Source: Acidithiobacillus sp.
Lineage (GTDB): Bacteria > Pseudomonadota > Gammaproteobacteria > Acidithiobacillales > Acidithiobacillaceae
Assembly: GCA_028065135.1 (NCBI GenBank)
Contig: JAPTWR010000012.1
Location: 1-10,941 of the forward strand
DNA: 10,941 nucleotides
Direction: 5' to 3'
Below are positions 1 to 5,234 of this stretch, in pieces; within the stretch, counting starts at the first letter, position 1, and the number at the start of each line of letters is the position of its first letter. Under the pieces are notes generated by a model. The model saw only the letters and a program-made list of their open reading frames with translations. It was not told where the DNA came from and did no database searches. A program made the translations under genes and the position numbers.

Positions 1-2
1 AA

Positions 3-482
3 GATTTATATTTAGCCGTCCTGCTGGCGCTGACTACGGGTGGAAGACAGGCCGAGACCATGGGCGCGACATGGGCGCAGATTGATCTAAACCGCGCCAC
101 CCTACAGCTTGAAGAAACCAAGAACGGCAGCCGCCGCGCATTGCACCTTGTCGGGCCCGTGCTGGAATTGCTCAAGGAACGGGCCAGGGTGCGCCGGATA
201 GATACCGATCTAGTCTTTCCTTCCCGCTTGCATCCCAAGCAACCCCTAGACCTACGCACCCCATGGGAAACCGCCCTAAAGGTGGCAGATATTAAGGGCT
301 TCCATTGGCATGACTTGCGGCATACGTTCGCATCCATGGCCGCCATGAATGGGGCAACCCTGCCTGAATTGGCCGCGCTACTCGGGCATAAGACCTTAGC
401 AATGGTTCAGCGATATGCACACCTAAGCCCAGCCCATACCGCGTCACTGGCCGAGAGAGTTGCGGAAAAAATGATGCTTTAA
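3..482 (+). CDS. int: Tyrosine recombinase (integrase), C-terminal catalytic part; 5' end outside window
   Basis: Site-specific recombinase that would integrate and excise island 1. The reading frame is open from the left edge (codon at base 3), so the ATG at 60 is internal and the true start lies outside. The 159 visible residues hold the catalytic set: Arg in TTGGRQAE (visible residue 15), Lys in ETKNG (40), HDLRH with His103 and Arg106, LGHKT with His129, and the nucleophile Tyr138 in RYAHLS. The ending is normal, with a short charged tail. A strong terminator follows at once. The gene points away from the presumed upstream tRNA and toward the excisionase-like and primase genes, the usual layout of tRNA-targeting elements. 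Family assignment is firm; the link to the tRNA-Arg site is inferred from context. Confidence 0.93.
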   Translation, partial: DLYLAVLLALTTGGRQAETMGATWAQIDLNRATLQLEETKNGSRRALHLVGPVLELLKERARVRRIDTDLVFPSRLHPKQPLDLRTPWETALKVADIKGFHWHDLRHTFASMAAMNGATLPELAALLGHKTLAMVQRYAHLSPAHTASLAERVAEKMML

Positions 483-497
483 TGTCGGCATACAAAA

Positions 498-535
498 CGA
501 ACATGGGCGCTTTATAGCGCCTTTTTTAATGTTCG
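498..535 (+). terminator. Rho-independent terminator after int
   Basis: Hairpin GGCGCT (506-511), loop TTAT, AGCGCC (516-521), followed by six T (522-527). An outer inverted repeat CGAACAT (498-504) / ATGTTCG (529-535) encloses the hairpin and T-run. It lies 16 bases after the int stop and should insulate int from the downstream operon. Confidence 0.88.
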
Positions 536-539
536 CCTT

Positions 540-673
540 TCAATACAAGCCCTTGTAATGTCAACACATAATTATGCACAGGTTATGCAGCGGCTAACAC
601 TAGACAAGGAAAGGAAAGGGGTTTATCTGTAAACAGTGGCCGCAATACCGCGCCCTTTTATGGAGATTTTACA
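540..673 (+). promoter_or_regulatory. Intergenic control region before the excisionase-like gene
   Basis: No gene is seen here. The stretch holds a DnaA-box-like TTATGCACA (572-580), a purine-rich run (605-620) and a short inverted repeat GTTTA-TCTG-TAAAC (621-634) that could be an operator for the HTH protein encoded next. GGAG at 662-665 is the ribosome site of that gene. The promoter must lie here because the int terminator is upstream, but I cannot pick convincing -35/-10 boxes. Confidence 0.4.
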
Positions 674-892
674 ATGGAAACACCAAACTTTTTAACCATC
701 AAGCAGTTTGTGGAAAAGCAACGCGCCTTTACGCCCGGAGGTGTGCGATCCCTTATCTTTTACCGGGGAGACGATGCCGAAAAAGCCGGAGCAATCGCTC
801 GCCTTGGCCGCCGGATATTGATTGACGAGCCAGCTTTTCTGGCATGGGTTCGGGACGGCGGAGCGCGTCAGATTCGTGGACAAGCCGCTTAA
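674..892 (+). CDS. Small excisionase/AlpA-like helix-turn-helix protein
   Basis: A 72-residue DNA-binding protein, probably the recombination directionality factor and/or regulator of island 1. The N-terminal segment (residues 6-25, FLTIKQFVEK then AFTPGGVRSLIF) looks like the first helices of a MerR/excisionase winged HTH. RRILIDEPAFLAWV (residues 46-59) has the typical wing-plus-helix ending of AlpA/Xis-like proteins. The start is set by GGAG eight bases upstream. It lies between int and the primase, where satellites and integrative elements usually keep this gene, and the primase follows after 46 bases on the same strand. Whether it acts as excisionase, activator or both cannot be told from sequence. 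Confidence 0.75.
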   Translation: METPNFLTIKQFVEKQRAFTPGGVRSLIFYRGDDAEKAGAIARLGRRILIDEPAFLAWVRDGGARQIRGQAA

Positions 893-907
893 ACCATAAA
901 AAAATAT

Positions 908-925
908 CCCGCCAATAAAGGCGGG
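908..925 (-). terminator. Hairpin between HTH gene and primase; terminator-like only on the minus strand
   Basis: CCCGCC (908-913), loop AATAAA, GGCGGG (920-925). Read on the minus strand the stem is followed by ATATTTTTTT, a good intrinsic terminator. Read on the plus strand it is followed directly by AAAAGGAC, the primase ribosome site. It could stop antisense transcripts or modulate primase translation. No minus-strand gene that needs it is visible. Confidence 0.55.
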
Positions 926-938
926 AAAAGGACTAGAT

Positions 939-3179
939 ATGAATAACTTAGCATGCAATGCCGAAGAAGTCAACACGCCTTTTGACCAGTTTTTAGAGGC
1001 GCTCTCTCACTCAGAATTAGCACCAGTTGGACCACACCGAACATTCACGCCAAACGGACGATGGTGCGCGTATGCCAGCGCCGGAGAAAAACCGGATACC
1101 TGCCGCTTGATCTTTCACCCAGAAGGTTATGGGTACGCCAAGAACTGGAGGACCGGCCAAGAGTTCAAACATAATAGCGGAAGCCTCACCCATGAACAAA
1201 TCACCGCTATCATGGCCGAATTTGACGCAACCGCCGAAGCAATCCACACCGAGGCGGCACAGAAAGCCGTAGACACTTGGGCCAAAGCAGCGCCAGCGCC
1301 AGAAGAACACCCCTATTTGAAACGCAAGCAGATCAAGCCGCATGGGGTAAAGGTAGACTCTGAAAACCGCCTGATAATTCCGATGCAAGGCATTTCTGGC
1401 GAGGTACAAACGCTTGCGTTTATTGCTGCTAATAGCGACAAGCGATATCTCCAAGGGGGTCAGAAGAAAGGCGCATTTTACCCATTGGTTGAAACTGATA
1501 ACGGCCCCCTTATTCTGGCCGAAGGTTTTGCAACTGCCGCGAGCATTACCGAAGCATTGCCCACAGTTGCAAGTGTATATGCTTGTTTTGATGCCGGTAA
1601 CTTAGAACCAGTCGCAAAAGCCATGCGGAAAAAGTACCCACAAAAGCAAATCATTATTTGCGGCGACGATGACGCGGAACAAGAAGTTAATATTGGAAAG
1701 GTAAAGGCTCAAAAAGCCGCTGGTGCTGTTGGCGGAGTGGCAATATTCCCAGACGAGCCGGGAGATTATAACGACTTGGCGGTAGAAAATGGGCTTTGGT
1801 ATGTGTCGGCACTTTTGGCCGAACAACTAGACCAGATCACGCGAACCAAGAGTACAGAGATCATCCCCGCCGCTCCCATAAGTAGTGCGATCCTCTCACT
1901 AGGGACTAAACTCGACGAGACGGAACTAGCCACCGCGATCAGTGACCCGGACCATTTTATCAGTAACCGGGGGGCGTTCTGGTCATTCTCAGAGGACGCC
2001 GGTATATGGTCATTAGTGCCACCGGAAGAAATAACCAAGCGAATACAAGCCCTTTGTAGACAAGCCGGAGTTCCCGCTAATTCCTCCCGCGTCAAAGGAA
2101 CGGCGCAAATGGCCCACGGCGTGTTTTTCCGAGACGTTGACTGGGACAGTGCCGATCCGCGATCAATCGCCATACAAGGAGGTATTCTGACCTTTGTAGA
2201 CGGTCGATGGGATTGGACCGAGTACCGCGCCGAGGAATACCGCCGGGTGAGCCTGCCGATTGAGTACGATCCTGATGCGACTTGCCCACGATTTAACAAG
2301 TTCCTGGAGGAGATTTTCGCTGGCGCAGAGGATGCAGAGGGACGAGCGCTGGCGCTACTTGAGTTGATCGGACTAAGCCTTACAGCTTCGACTGAATTTG
2401 AAAAAGGCGCTTTACTGATTGGTTCAGGCGCTAATGGGAAGTCCGTTACCCTTCGCCTATTGGCAGACATGCTTGGGTCATATGCCGCTGGTGTCAATCC
2501 TGCCGAGTTCGATAACCGATTTCAAAGGGCCAGTCTCGACGGGAAACTAGCCAACCTTGTGAGCGAGTTACCAGAGGGCGCAACCCTACCGGATGCCGCC
2601 ATAAAGTCCATCATTTCCGGGGAAGCCGTAACTGTTGAGCACAAAAACCAAGCCCCTTTTGTCATGGTCCCAAGGGCCAAGCTCTGGATTGGCACAAACC
2701 ACTTGCCAAGTGTACGCGATTTTAGTCCAGCATTGTTCCGAAGGTTTACCGTGCTGACCTTCCCAAATCAATTCCCAGAAGCCACTAGAGACGTGAAATT
2801 ATCCGAAAAACTCAGGGCAGAGATACCCGGCATCCTGAACAAATGCTTAGACGCCCTTGGTGATACTTTTGATCGTGGATATCTGACAGCCCCGTCAAGT
2901 TCTATTGATGCACTGAGCCAGTGGAAGCGCGACTCCGATCAAGTCCTCACCTTCCTTGAAGACGAGATGGTACGAGAACCGGGGGCACAGATGCCGAGCG
3001 CCGATGTGTACTCGCTTTATCGCCAATGGGCCAATGCCGCCGGAATACAGCGCGTAGTCAATCGGAATAACTTCACAAGACGGGTGAAGTCGCTCCGATG
3101 GGCAACGGATGGCAAGGGGGCCGGAGGGACTCGCTATCTGTTCGGGATTTGCCCTAATGCACAGGGGGGCGGGTTCTAG
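939..3179 (+). CDS. Toprim primase / SF3 helicase replication protein (P4 alpha-like)
   Basis: A 746-residue replication initiator that should prime and unwind DNA of island 1. Residues about 30-85 form the N-terminal module seen in plasmid/phage Toprim primases (RTFTPNGRW, then YAKNWRTGQEF). No zinc-finger cysteine set is visible. The Toprim domain spans about 185-290, with Glu195 in LILAEG and the acidic motif Asp243-Asp245 in IICGDDD. The SF3/D5-type helicase has Walker A GSGANGKS (495-502, Lys501), an acidic Walker B-like region around Glu543 in NLVSELPEG, and sensor Asn587 in IGTNHLP. The C-terminal ~75 residues look like a winged-helix domain; in phage P4 alpha the equivalent end binds origin iterons. 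The start is chosen by AAGGA six bases before ATG. The stop codon is shared with the first iteron of the adjacent origin candidate, so initiator and target are physically linked. Confidence 0.92.
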   Translation: MNNLACNAEEVNTPFDQFLEALSHSELAPVGPHRTFTPNGRWCAYASAGEKPDTCRLIFHPEGYGYAKNWRTGQEFKHNSGSLTHEQITAIMAEFDATAEAIHTEAAQKAVDTWAKAAPAPEEHPYLKRKQIKPHGVKVDSENRLIIPMQGISGEVQTLAFIAANSDKRYLQGGQKKGAFYPLVETDNGPLILAEGFATAASITEALPTVASVYACFDAGNLEPVAKAMRKKYPQKQIIICGDDDAEQEVNIGKVKAQKAAGAVGGVAIFPDEPGDYNDLAVENGLWYVSALLAEQLDQITRTKSTEIIPAAPISSAILSLGTKLDETELATAISDPDHFISNRGAFWSFSEDAGIWSLVPPEEITKRIQALCRQAGVPANSSRVKGTAQMAHGVFFRDVDWDSADPRSIAIQGGILTFVDGRWDWTEYRAEEYRRVSLPIEYDPDATCPRFNKFLEEIFAGAEDAEGRALALLELIGLSLTASTEFEKGALLIGSGANGKSVTLRLLADMLGSYAAGVNPAEFDNRFQRASLDGKLANLVSELPEGATLPDAAIKSIISGEAVTVEHKNQAPFVMVPRAKLWIGTNHLPSVRDFSPALFRRFTVLTFPNQFPEATRDVKLSEKLRAEIPGILNKCLDALGDTFDRGYLTAPSSSIDALSQWKRDSDQVLTFLEDEMVREPGAQMPSADVYSLYRQWANAAGIQRVVNRNNFTRRVKSLRWATDGKGAGGTRYLFGICPNAQGGGF

Positions 3180-3208
3180 TGGCGCAAGAGTGGCGCAAGA
3201 GTGGCGCA
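3179..3208 (+). repeat. Left iteron triplet
   Basis: Three GTGGCGCA copies at 3179, 3190 and 3201, spaced exactly 11 bases (about one helical turn), with AAGA filling the first two intervals. The first copy overlaps the primase stop codon. Confidence 0.9.
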
Positions 3209-3242
3209 TCTTTTGGGCAGAAAACCAAGAGAGACAATGGCT

Positions 3243-3261
3243 TGGCACAAGTGGCGCATTT
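3243..3261 (+). repeat. Left arm of 19-bp perfect inverted repeat in the origin candidate
   Basis: This 19-base arm contains one iteron (3251-3258) and a degenerate neighbour, TTGGCACA. It is the exact reverse complement of 3340-3358. After two mismatches the pairing resumes for four more bases (3264-3267 with 3334-3337). Confidence 0.9.
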
Positions 3262-3297
3262 CGCCCATACATTTTATATATTATGCCTGTATTTTGC

Positions 3298-3323
3298 TTT
3301 TTCTGTTTTTTCTGTTTTTTCTT
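3298..3323 (+). repeat. T-rich 9-mer tandem repeat in the AT-rich core (DUE-like)
   Basis: Three tandem units of the form TTTTTTCTG (3298-3305 one T short, 3306-3314, 3315-3323 with last base changed) lie at the exact centre of the iteron symmetry. Repeated T-rich short units are typical of DNA unwinding elements. All pyrimidines apart from G sit on the plus strand. Confidence 0.6.
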
Positions 3324-3339
3324 ACGTGAGATGTGGGTA

Positions 3340-3358
3340 AAATGCGCCACTTGTGCCA
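3340..3358 (-). repeat. Right arm of 19-bp perfect inverted repeat in the origin candidate
   Basis: Exact reverse complement of 3243-3261, carrying one inverted iteron (3343-3350) and the degenerate TGTGCCA. The two arms flank the AT-rich core. Confidence 0.9.
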
Positions 3359-3393
3359 TCTATCTGATTTTATGAACAAAAACACCTATTCAC

Positions 3394-3423
3394 TGCGCCA
3401 CTGTTGCGCCACTGTTGCGCCAC
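3394..3423 (-). repeat. Right iteron triplet (inverted)
   Basis: Three TGCGCCAC copies at 3394, 3405 and 3416, again with an 11-base period, mirror image of the left triplet. The spacer bases differ (TGT instead of AAGA-type), so the octamer itself is the conserved element. Confidence 0.9.
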
Positions 3424-3530
3424 TTTCTGGCAAACGAGACCCGAAAAGGGCACAGCACCAGCACCACGGAGAACTACCGAAACCGAAGCCGGGCAATTTC
3501 GCCTCTGGCATTTTTAACAGGAGTTATCCG

Positions 3531-3899
3531 ATGACCTACGACCCAACAACACGACCAAGGCCCAAGCCCCGCAATCCTGACCGAGCACGACCCAAGCCCC
3601 GCGATCCTGACCCCTGCCCCAGCCTGACCCTCAAACAGGGCACGGCACCAGCACCAGCGAAAGAATGGCAATTCGAGCAAGCGATGGCCTCAGCCCTGGC
3701 CGCCGCAATAAGATGGATAGAATACATACCGGAAAGGGCCGCATGGCGGTGGACTCCGAAGGGACCGGAGATATCGCCCCGGCGCTTTGCGATCTTTGTC
3801 TGTGAGTTTTTGGGGGATTACGACTGCCCAATCAACCTAGGTATAGTAGACGATTGCGAGCAGCGCCTAGTCAGCATGTGGCTTGCAGACCGTCATTAA
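3531..3899 (+). CDS. Hypothetical protein, proline/arginine-rich N-terminus
   Basis: A 122-residue protein I do not recognise. The frame is open further upstream, but AGGAG eight bases before this ATG decides the start; an earlier start would run through the origin repeats. Residues 8-27 are two tandem 10-residue units (RPRPKPRNPD, RARPKPRDPD), encoded by a 30-base DNA repeat. After a Pro/Ala linker, residues about 42-122 look like a folded, mainly helical domain rich in Trp and ending in CEQRLVSMWLADRH. No signal peptide or membrane segment is seen. The basic, proline-rich tail could contact nucleic acid. It lies directly after the origin candidate on the primase strand, so a role in element replication or control is possible but unproven. 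Confidence 0.7.
   Translation: MTYDPTTRPRPKPRNPDRARPKPRDPDPCPSLTLKQGTAPAPAKEWQFEQAMASALAAAIRWIEYIPERAAWRWTPKGPEISPRRFAIFVCEFLGDYDCPINLGIVDDCEQRLVSMWLADRH
3561..3612 (+). repeat. Two-copy 30-base direct repeat inside the 122-residue gene
   Basis: CCCAAGCCCCGCAATCCTGA (3561-3580) recurs at 3591-3610 with one change (A to G). The 30-base period keeps frame and gives the duplicated 10-residue Pro/Arg unit. Confidence 0.85.
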
Positions 3900-3928
3900 G
3901 GCCCCATACAGCCCCTACAGCGCACGCT

Positions 3929-3978
3929 AGAAGGTTCCGAGGGGCCAGAGTACCTTGGAACCTTTTCTTATGCTCTGG
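3929..3978 (+). terminator. Terminator-like hairpin after the 122-residue gene, with a competing stem
   Basis: AAGGTTCC (3931-3938) pairs perfectly with GGAACCTT (3957-3964), which runs into TTCTT; it is a likely terminator 30 bases after the stop. A second inverted pair, CCAGAG (3945-3950) and CTCTGG (3973-3978), is interlocked with the first, so the two stems exclude each other or form a pseudoknot. Confidence 0.55.
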
Positions 3979-4184
3979 AGCGCCTCTATAGATGGTTACT
4001 AAAAGTAACCTATTAGTTGATAACCCCTACTCAAGAATATGCAGATTCACCGTGTGTAGTTACTAATGAACTGTCAAAAATTATAAAATTTTGCTCTGGG
4101 GGTTGAACCCCCTTGTCAGGGCACAAGAACCATTCCGCCCTCACCTGCCGGGGGGTTATGCGTCAACACCAAGACCGGTCCCGG
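3979..4184. other. Non-coding stretch with palindromes
   Basis: No supportable gene. It contains the perfect palindrome GGTTACT-AAA-AGTAACC (3994-4010), a further GTTACTAA at 4059-4066, an AT-rich patch (4075-4092) and the hairpin GGGGG-TTGAA-CCCCC (4098-4112). The palindrome and its half-copy could be operator sites. The GC hairpin may end the minus-strand DUF4359-like gene, although no good T-run follows it on either strand. Confidence 0.4.
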
Positions 4185-4505
4185 TTAATTTGTTATAAAG
4201 AAATTTCCAGCCACACCGACAGCACGAACGATCCCGTCGTATTTAAATGTGCTAAAAATTATGTAGTTGTGCCTGTATGTTTGCCTTTCAACCGATGCCA
4301 CGCTGGAAAACATAAGAACAAATATCGCCTCCTTACTTAAAATAACTTGGGTGGGGTTGCCCGAGTTCACTATTGGCCCCCACTTAATCGACGTTTCGTT
4401 ATGCTTGAGATACTTAGCAAATTCCTTTGTGCTAGGGTTAGTAATGATCAGAGAAAAGAATACTGCAATAAGAGCAAGAGTCGCCACAATGCCGAGGTTT
4501 TTCAT
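4185..4505 (-). CDS. DUF4359-like small membrane-anchored protein
   Basis: A 106-residue protein. Residues 4-21 form an uncleaved signal/transmembrane segment (LGIVATLALIAVFFSLII), followed at once by TNPSTKEFAKYL, and the C-terminus has YRHNYIIFSTFKYDG then VGVAGNFF. The TNPS block after an N-terminal membrane anchor and the late aromatic 'Y-IFS' block are the pattern I associate with DUF4359 proteins, whose function is unknown. The bulk would be periplasmic. GAGGA a few bases before the ATG supports the start. It follows the small membrane gene at 4592-4771 by 86 bases on the same strand, so the two may form a cargo operon of island 1. The family name is from memory of motifs, not a search. 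Confidence 0.75.
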   Translation of the reverse strand: MKNLGIVATLALIAVFFSLIITNPSTKEFAKYLKHNETSIKWGPIVNSGNPTQVILSKEAIFVLMFSSVASVERQTYRHNYIIFSTFKYDGIVRAVGVAGNFFITN

Positions 4506-4591
4506 AAGTCCTCACGATTCGCCAATTCCATACTCCCAGGGATCACACTTTCACAGGTGCGCCGCTTGTCGCAACTGTGCCCCCTTCTCCT

Positions 4592-4771
4592 CTACACACC
4601 ATGAAGCGCCATGTACCACAGGAAGGAGGTTACTAGCAATTCGAAGGGGAACACTATGACCCACTTCAGCGGCCTGAAAATAGTGTTTAGGTCTGGATTT
4701 TTGAACGGGAGCGGACGATAGAGCAGCCGGACGAGAAAAAACGTCGATATGATGGCGAGTATAAACCACAC
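4592..4771 (-). CDS. Small two-helix membrane protein with GTG start
   Basis: A 59-residue protein starting at GTG (4771-4769), eight bases after a perfect AGGAGG. Two in-frame stops directly upstream exclude a longer product. Residues 2-18 (WFILAIISTFFLVRLLY) and about 37-55 (KWVIVFPFELLVTSFLWYMA) are hydrophobic helices joined by a loop with RPLPFKNPDLNTIFRP, so a hairpin in the inner membrane is likely. An alternative ATG frame over the same bases (4551-4769) gives a low-quality, Cys/His-scattered sequence without a ribosome site. I do not recognise the family. Its neighbour downstream is the DUF4359-like gene, and both probably form a membrane-associated cargo unit. Confidence 0.72.
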   Translation of the reverse strand: MWFILAIISTFFLVRLLYRPLPFKNPDLNTIFRPLKWVIVFPFELLVTSFLWYMALHGV

Positions 4772-5075
4772 AGGGACGCCCTCCTACTAGGTCATTTATC
4801 TGACTCTAGCACCCTCTCTCTTACAGAGGCAAGGGGTCAGGAACGAGAAGAGGGAGGTAGCTTCAGAACATGGCAACTTGCCTGAGACAGCACCAGCACC
4901 AGCTACGACCTACCGCCCGCTATGCGGTTATTCGCTTTTCCCGTGGGGCACTCATGGGACACTAAACCGCCAAAAACAAGAGTTATCCACAAGCAAGCGC
5001 AAAAGGCACAAGCACATAACACGTTGTTTTTATGGCTTCTATTTATCGCCGTTAGTTGCCGTTATGCTATATGCT
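4772..5075. other. Non-coding end of island 1
   Basis: No gene found; the open frames here lack ribosome sites and run into the tRNA fragment. It should contain the promoter for the minus-strand membrane genes. It also has a consensus DnaA box TTATCCACA (4983-4991), a GCACCAGCACCA run (4885-4896 region) like two copies near the 122-residue gene, and two GCCGTTA direct repeats with 10-base period (5048-5054, 5058-5064) just outside the attachment core, which could be recombinase arm sites. Confidence 0.4.
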
Positions 5076-5078
5076 CTA

Positions 5079-5125
5079 GCCTCCTAAGCGGTAGGTCGCG
5101 CGTTCGATTCGCGCTCGGGGCACCA
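5079..5125 (+). other. attR-type site: 3' half of tRNA-Arg(CCU), non-functional tRNA fragment
   Basis: The sequence contains the anticodon loop CTCCTAA (5081-5087, anticodon CCT), variable loop, T-stem GCGCG / CGCGC (5098-5102, 5110-5114) around TTCGATT, acceptor strand TCGGGGC (5115-5121), discriminator A and encoded CCA (5123-5125). The 5' half is missing: the bases expected to read GCCCCGA about 76 bases before the CCA do not pair, and the upstream side of the anticodon stem (CTAGC) matches its partner GCGGT only next to the loop. Identity beginning at the anticodon loop and running to CCA is the usual core of tRNA-targeting tyrosine recombinases. It therefore marks the right end of island 1 and the left end of island 2. 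Confidence 0.85.
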
Positions 5126-5234
5126 ATAAATCAATATCATGCAAACGATTCATGGCAAATCTTTTTGGTCGATTGGATTTACGCTGCAAATATGCTGCAC
5201 CGAGACTTCGGCTTCATTGCAGCGAGAGTGCGGC

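Larger units (their letters stand above)
3179..3423. other. Candidate replication origin: mirror-symmetric iterons around an AT-rich core
   Basis: Eight exact copies of the 8-mer GTGGCGCA occur here: four on the plus strand (starts 3179, 3190, 3201, 3251) and four inverted (TGCGCCAC at 3343, 3394, 3405, 3416). The layout is a near-perfect mirror about position 3301: a triplet with 11-base period, a 42-43 base gap, one inner copy, an AT-rich core, one inner copy, a gap, and a triplet. The core (3268-3333) is about 26% GC and contains a 9-base T-rich tandem repeat. Iterons beside an AT-rich unwinding region directly after the initiator gene match the organisation of P4-type and iteron origins. 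Function is inferred; the repeats are seen directly. Confidence 0.75.

Noticed and set aside
1766..2497. Long minus-strand frame (243 codons) across the primase gene
   Set aside because: Serine/proline-rich antisense shadow of a clear SF3 helicase, with no ribosome site and no recognisable domain.
3109..3375. Plus-strand frame through the iteron region
   Set aside because: It is in a different frame over the primase end, translates the T-rich core as CFFCFFCFF and has no ribosome site; the DNA repeats explain the sequence better.
3179..3423. CRISPR array
   Set aside because: Repeats are only 8 bases, have an 11-base period, and are inverted around a centre; there are no spacer-sized unique segments or cas genes.
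3333..3530. Upstream extension of the 122-residue gene to a GTG or to the ATG at 3372
   Set aside because: No ribosome site there, and the extension would translate the right iterons (HCCATVAP). AGGAG before 3531 gives a clear start.
4098..4112. GGGGGTTGAACCCCC as a tRNA T-arm or strong terminator
   Set aside because: No surrounding tRNA structure, and no T-run directly after the stem on either strand.
4113..4340. Plus-strand 75-codon frame opposite the DUF4359-like gene
   Set aside because: Low-complexity mixture of Cys/His/Lys, no ribosome site, antisense to a gene with good membrane and family signals.
5050..5125. Complete tRNA-Arg gene
   Set aside because: D-arm and 5' acceptor strand are absent and the anticodon stem fails beyond two pairs, so only the 3' half is present.
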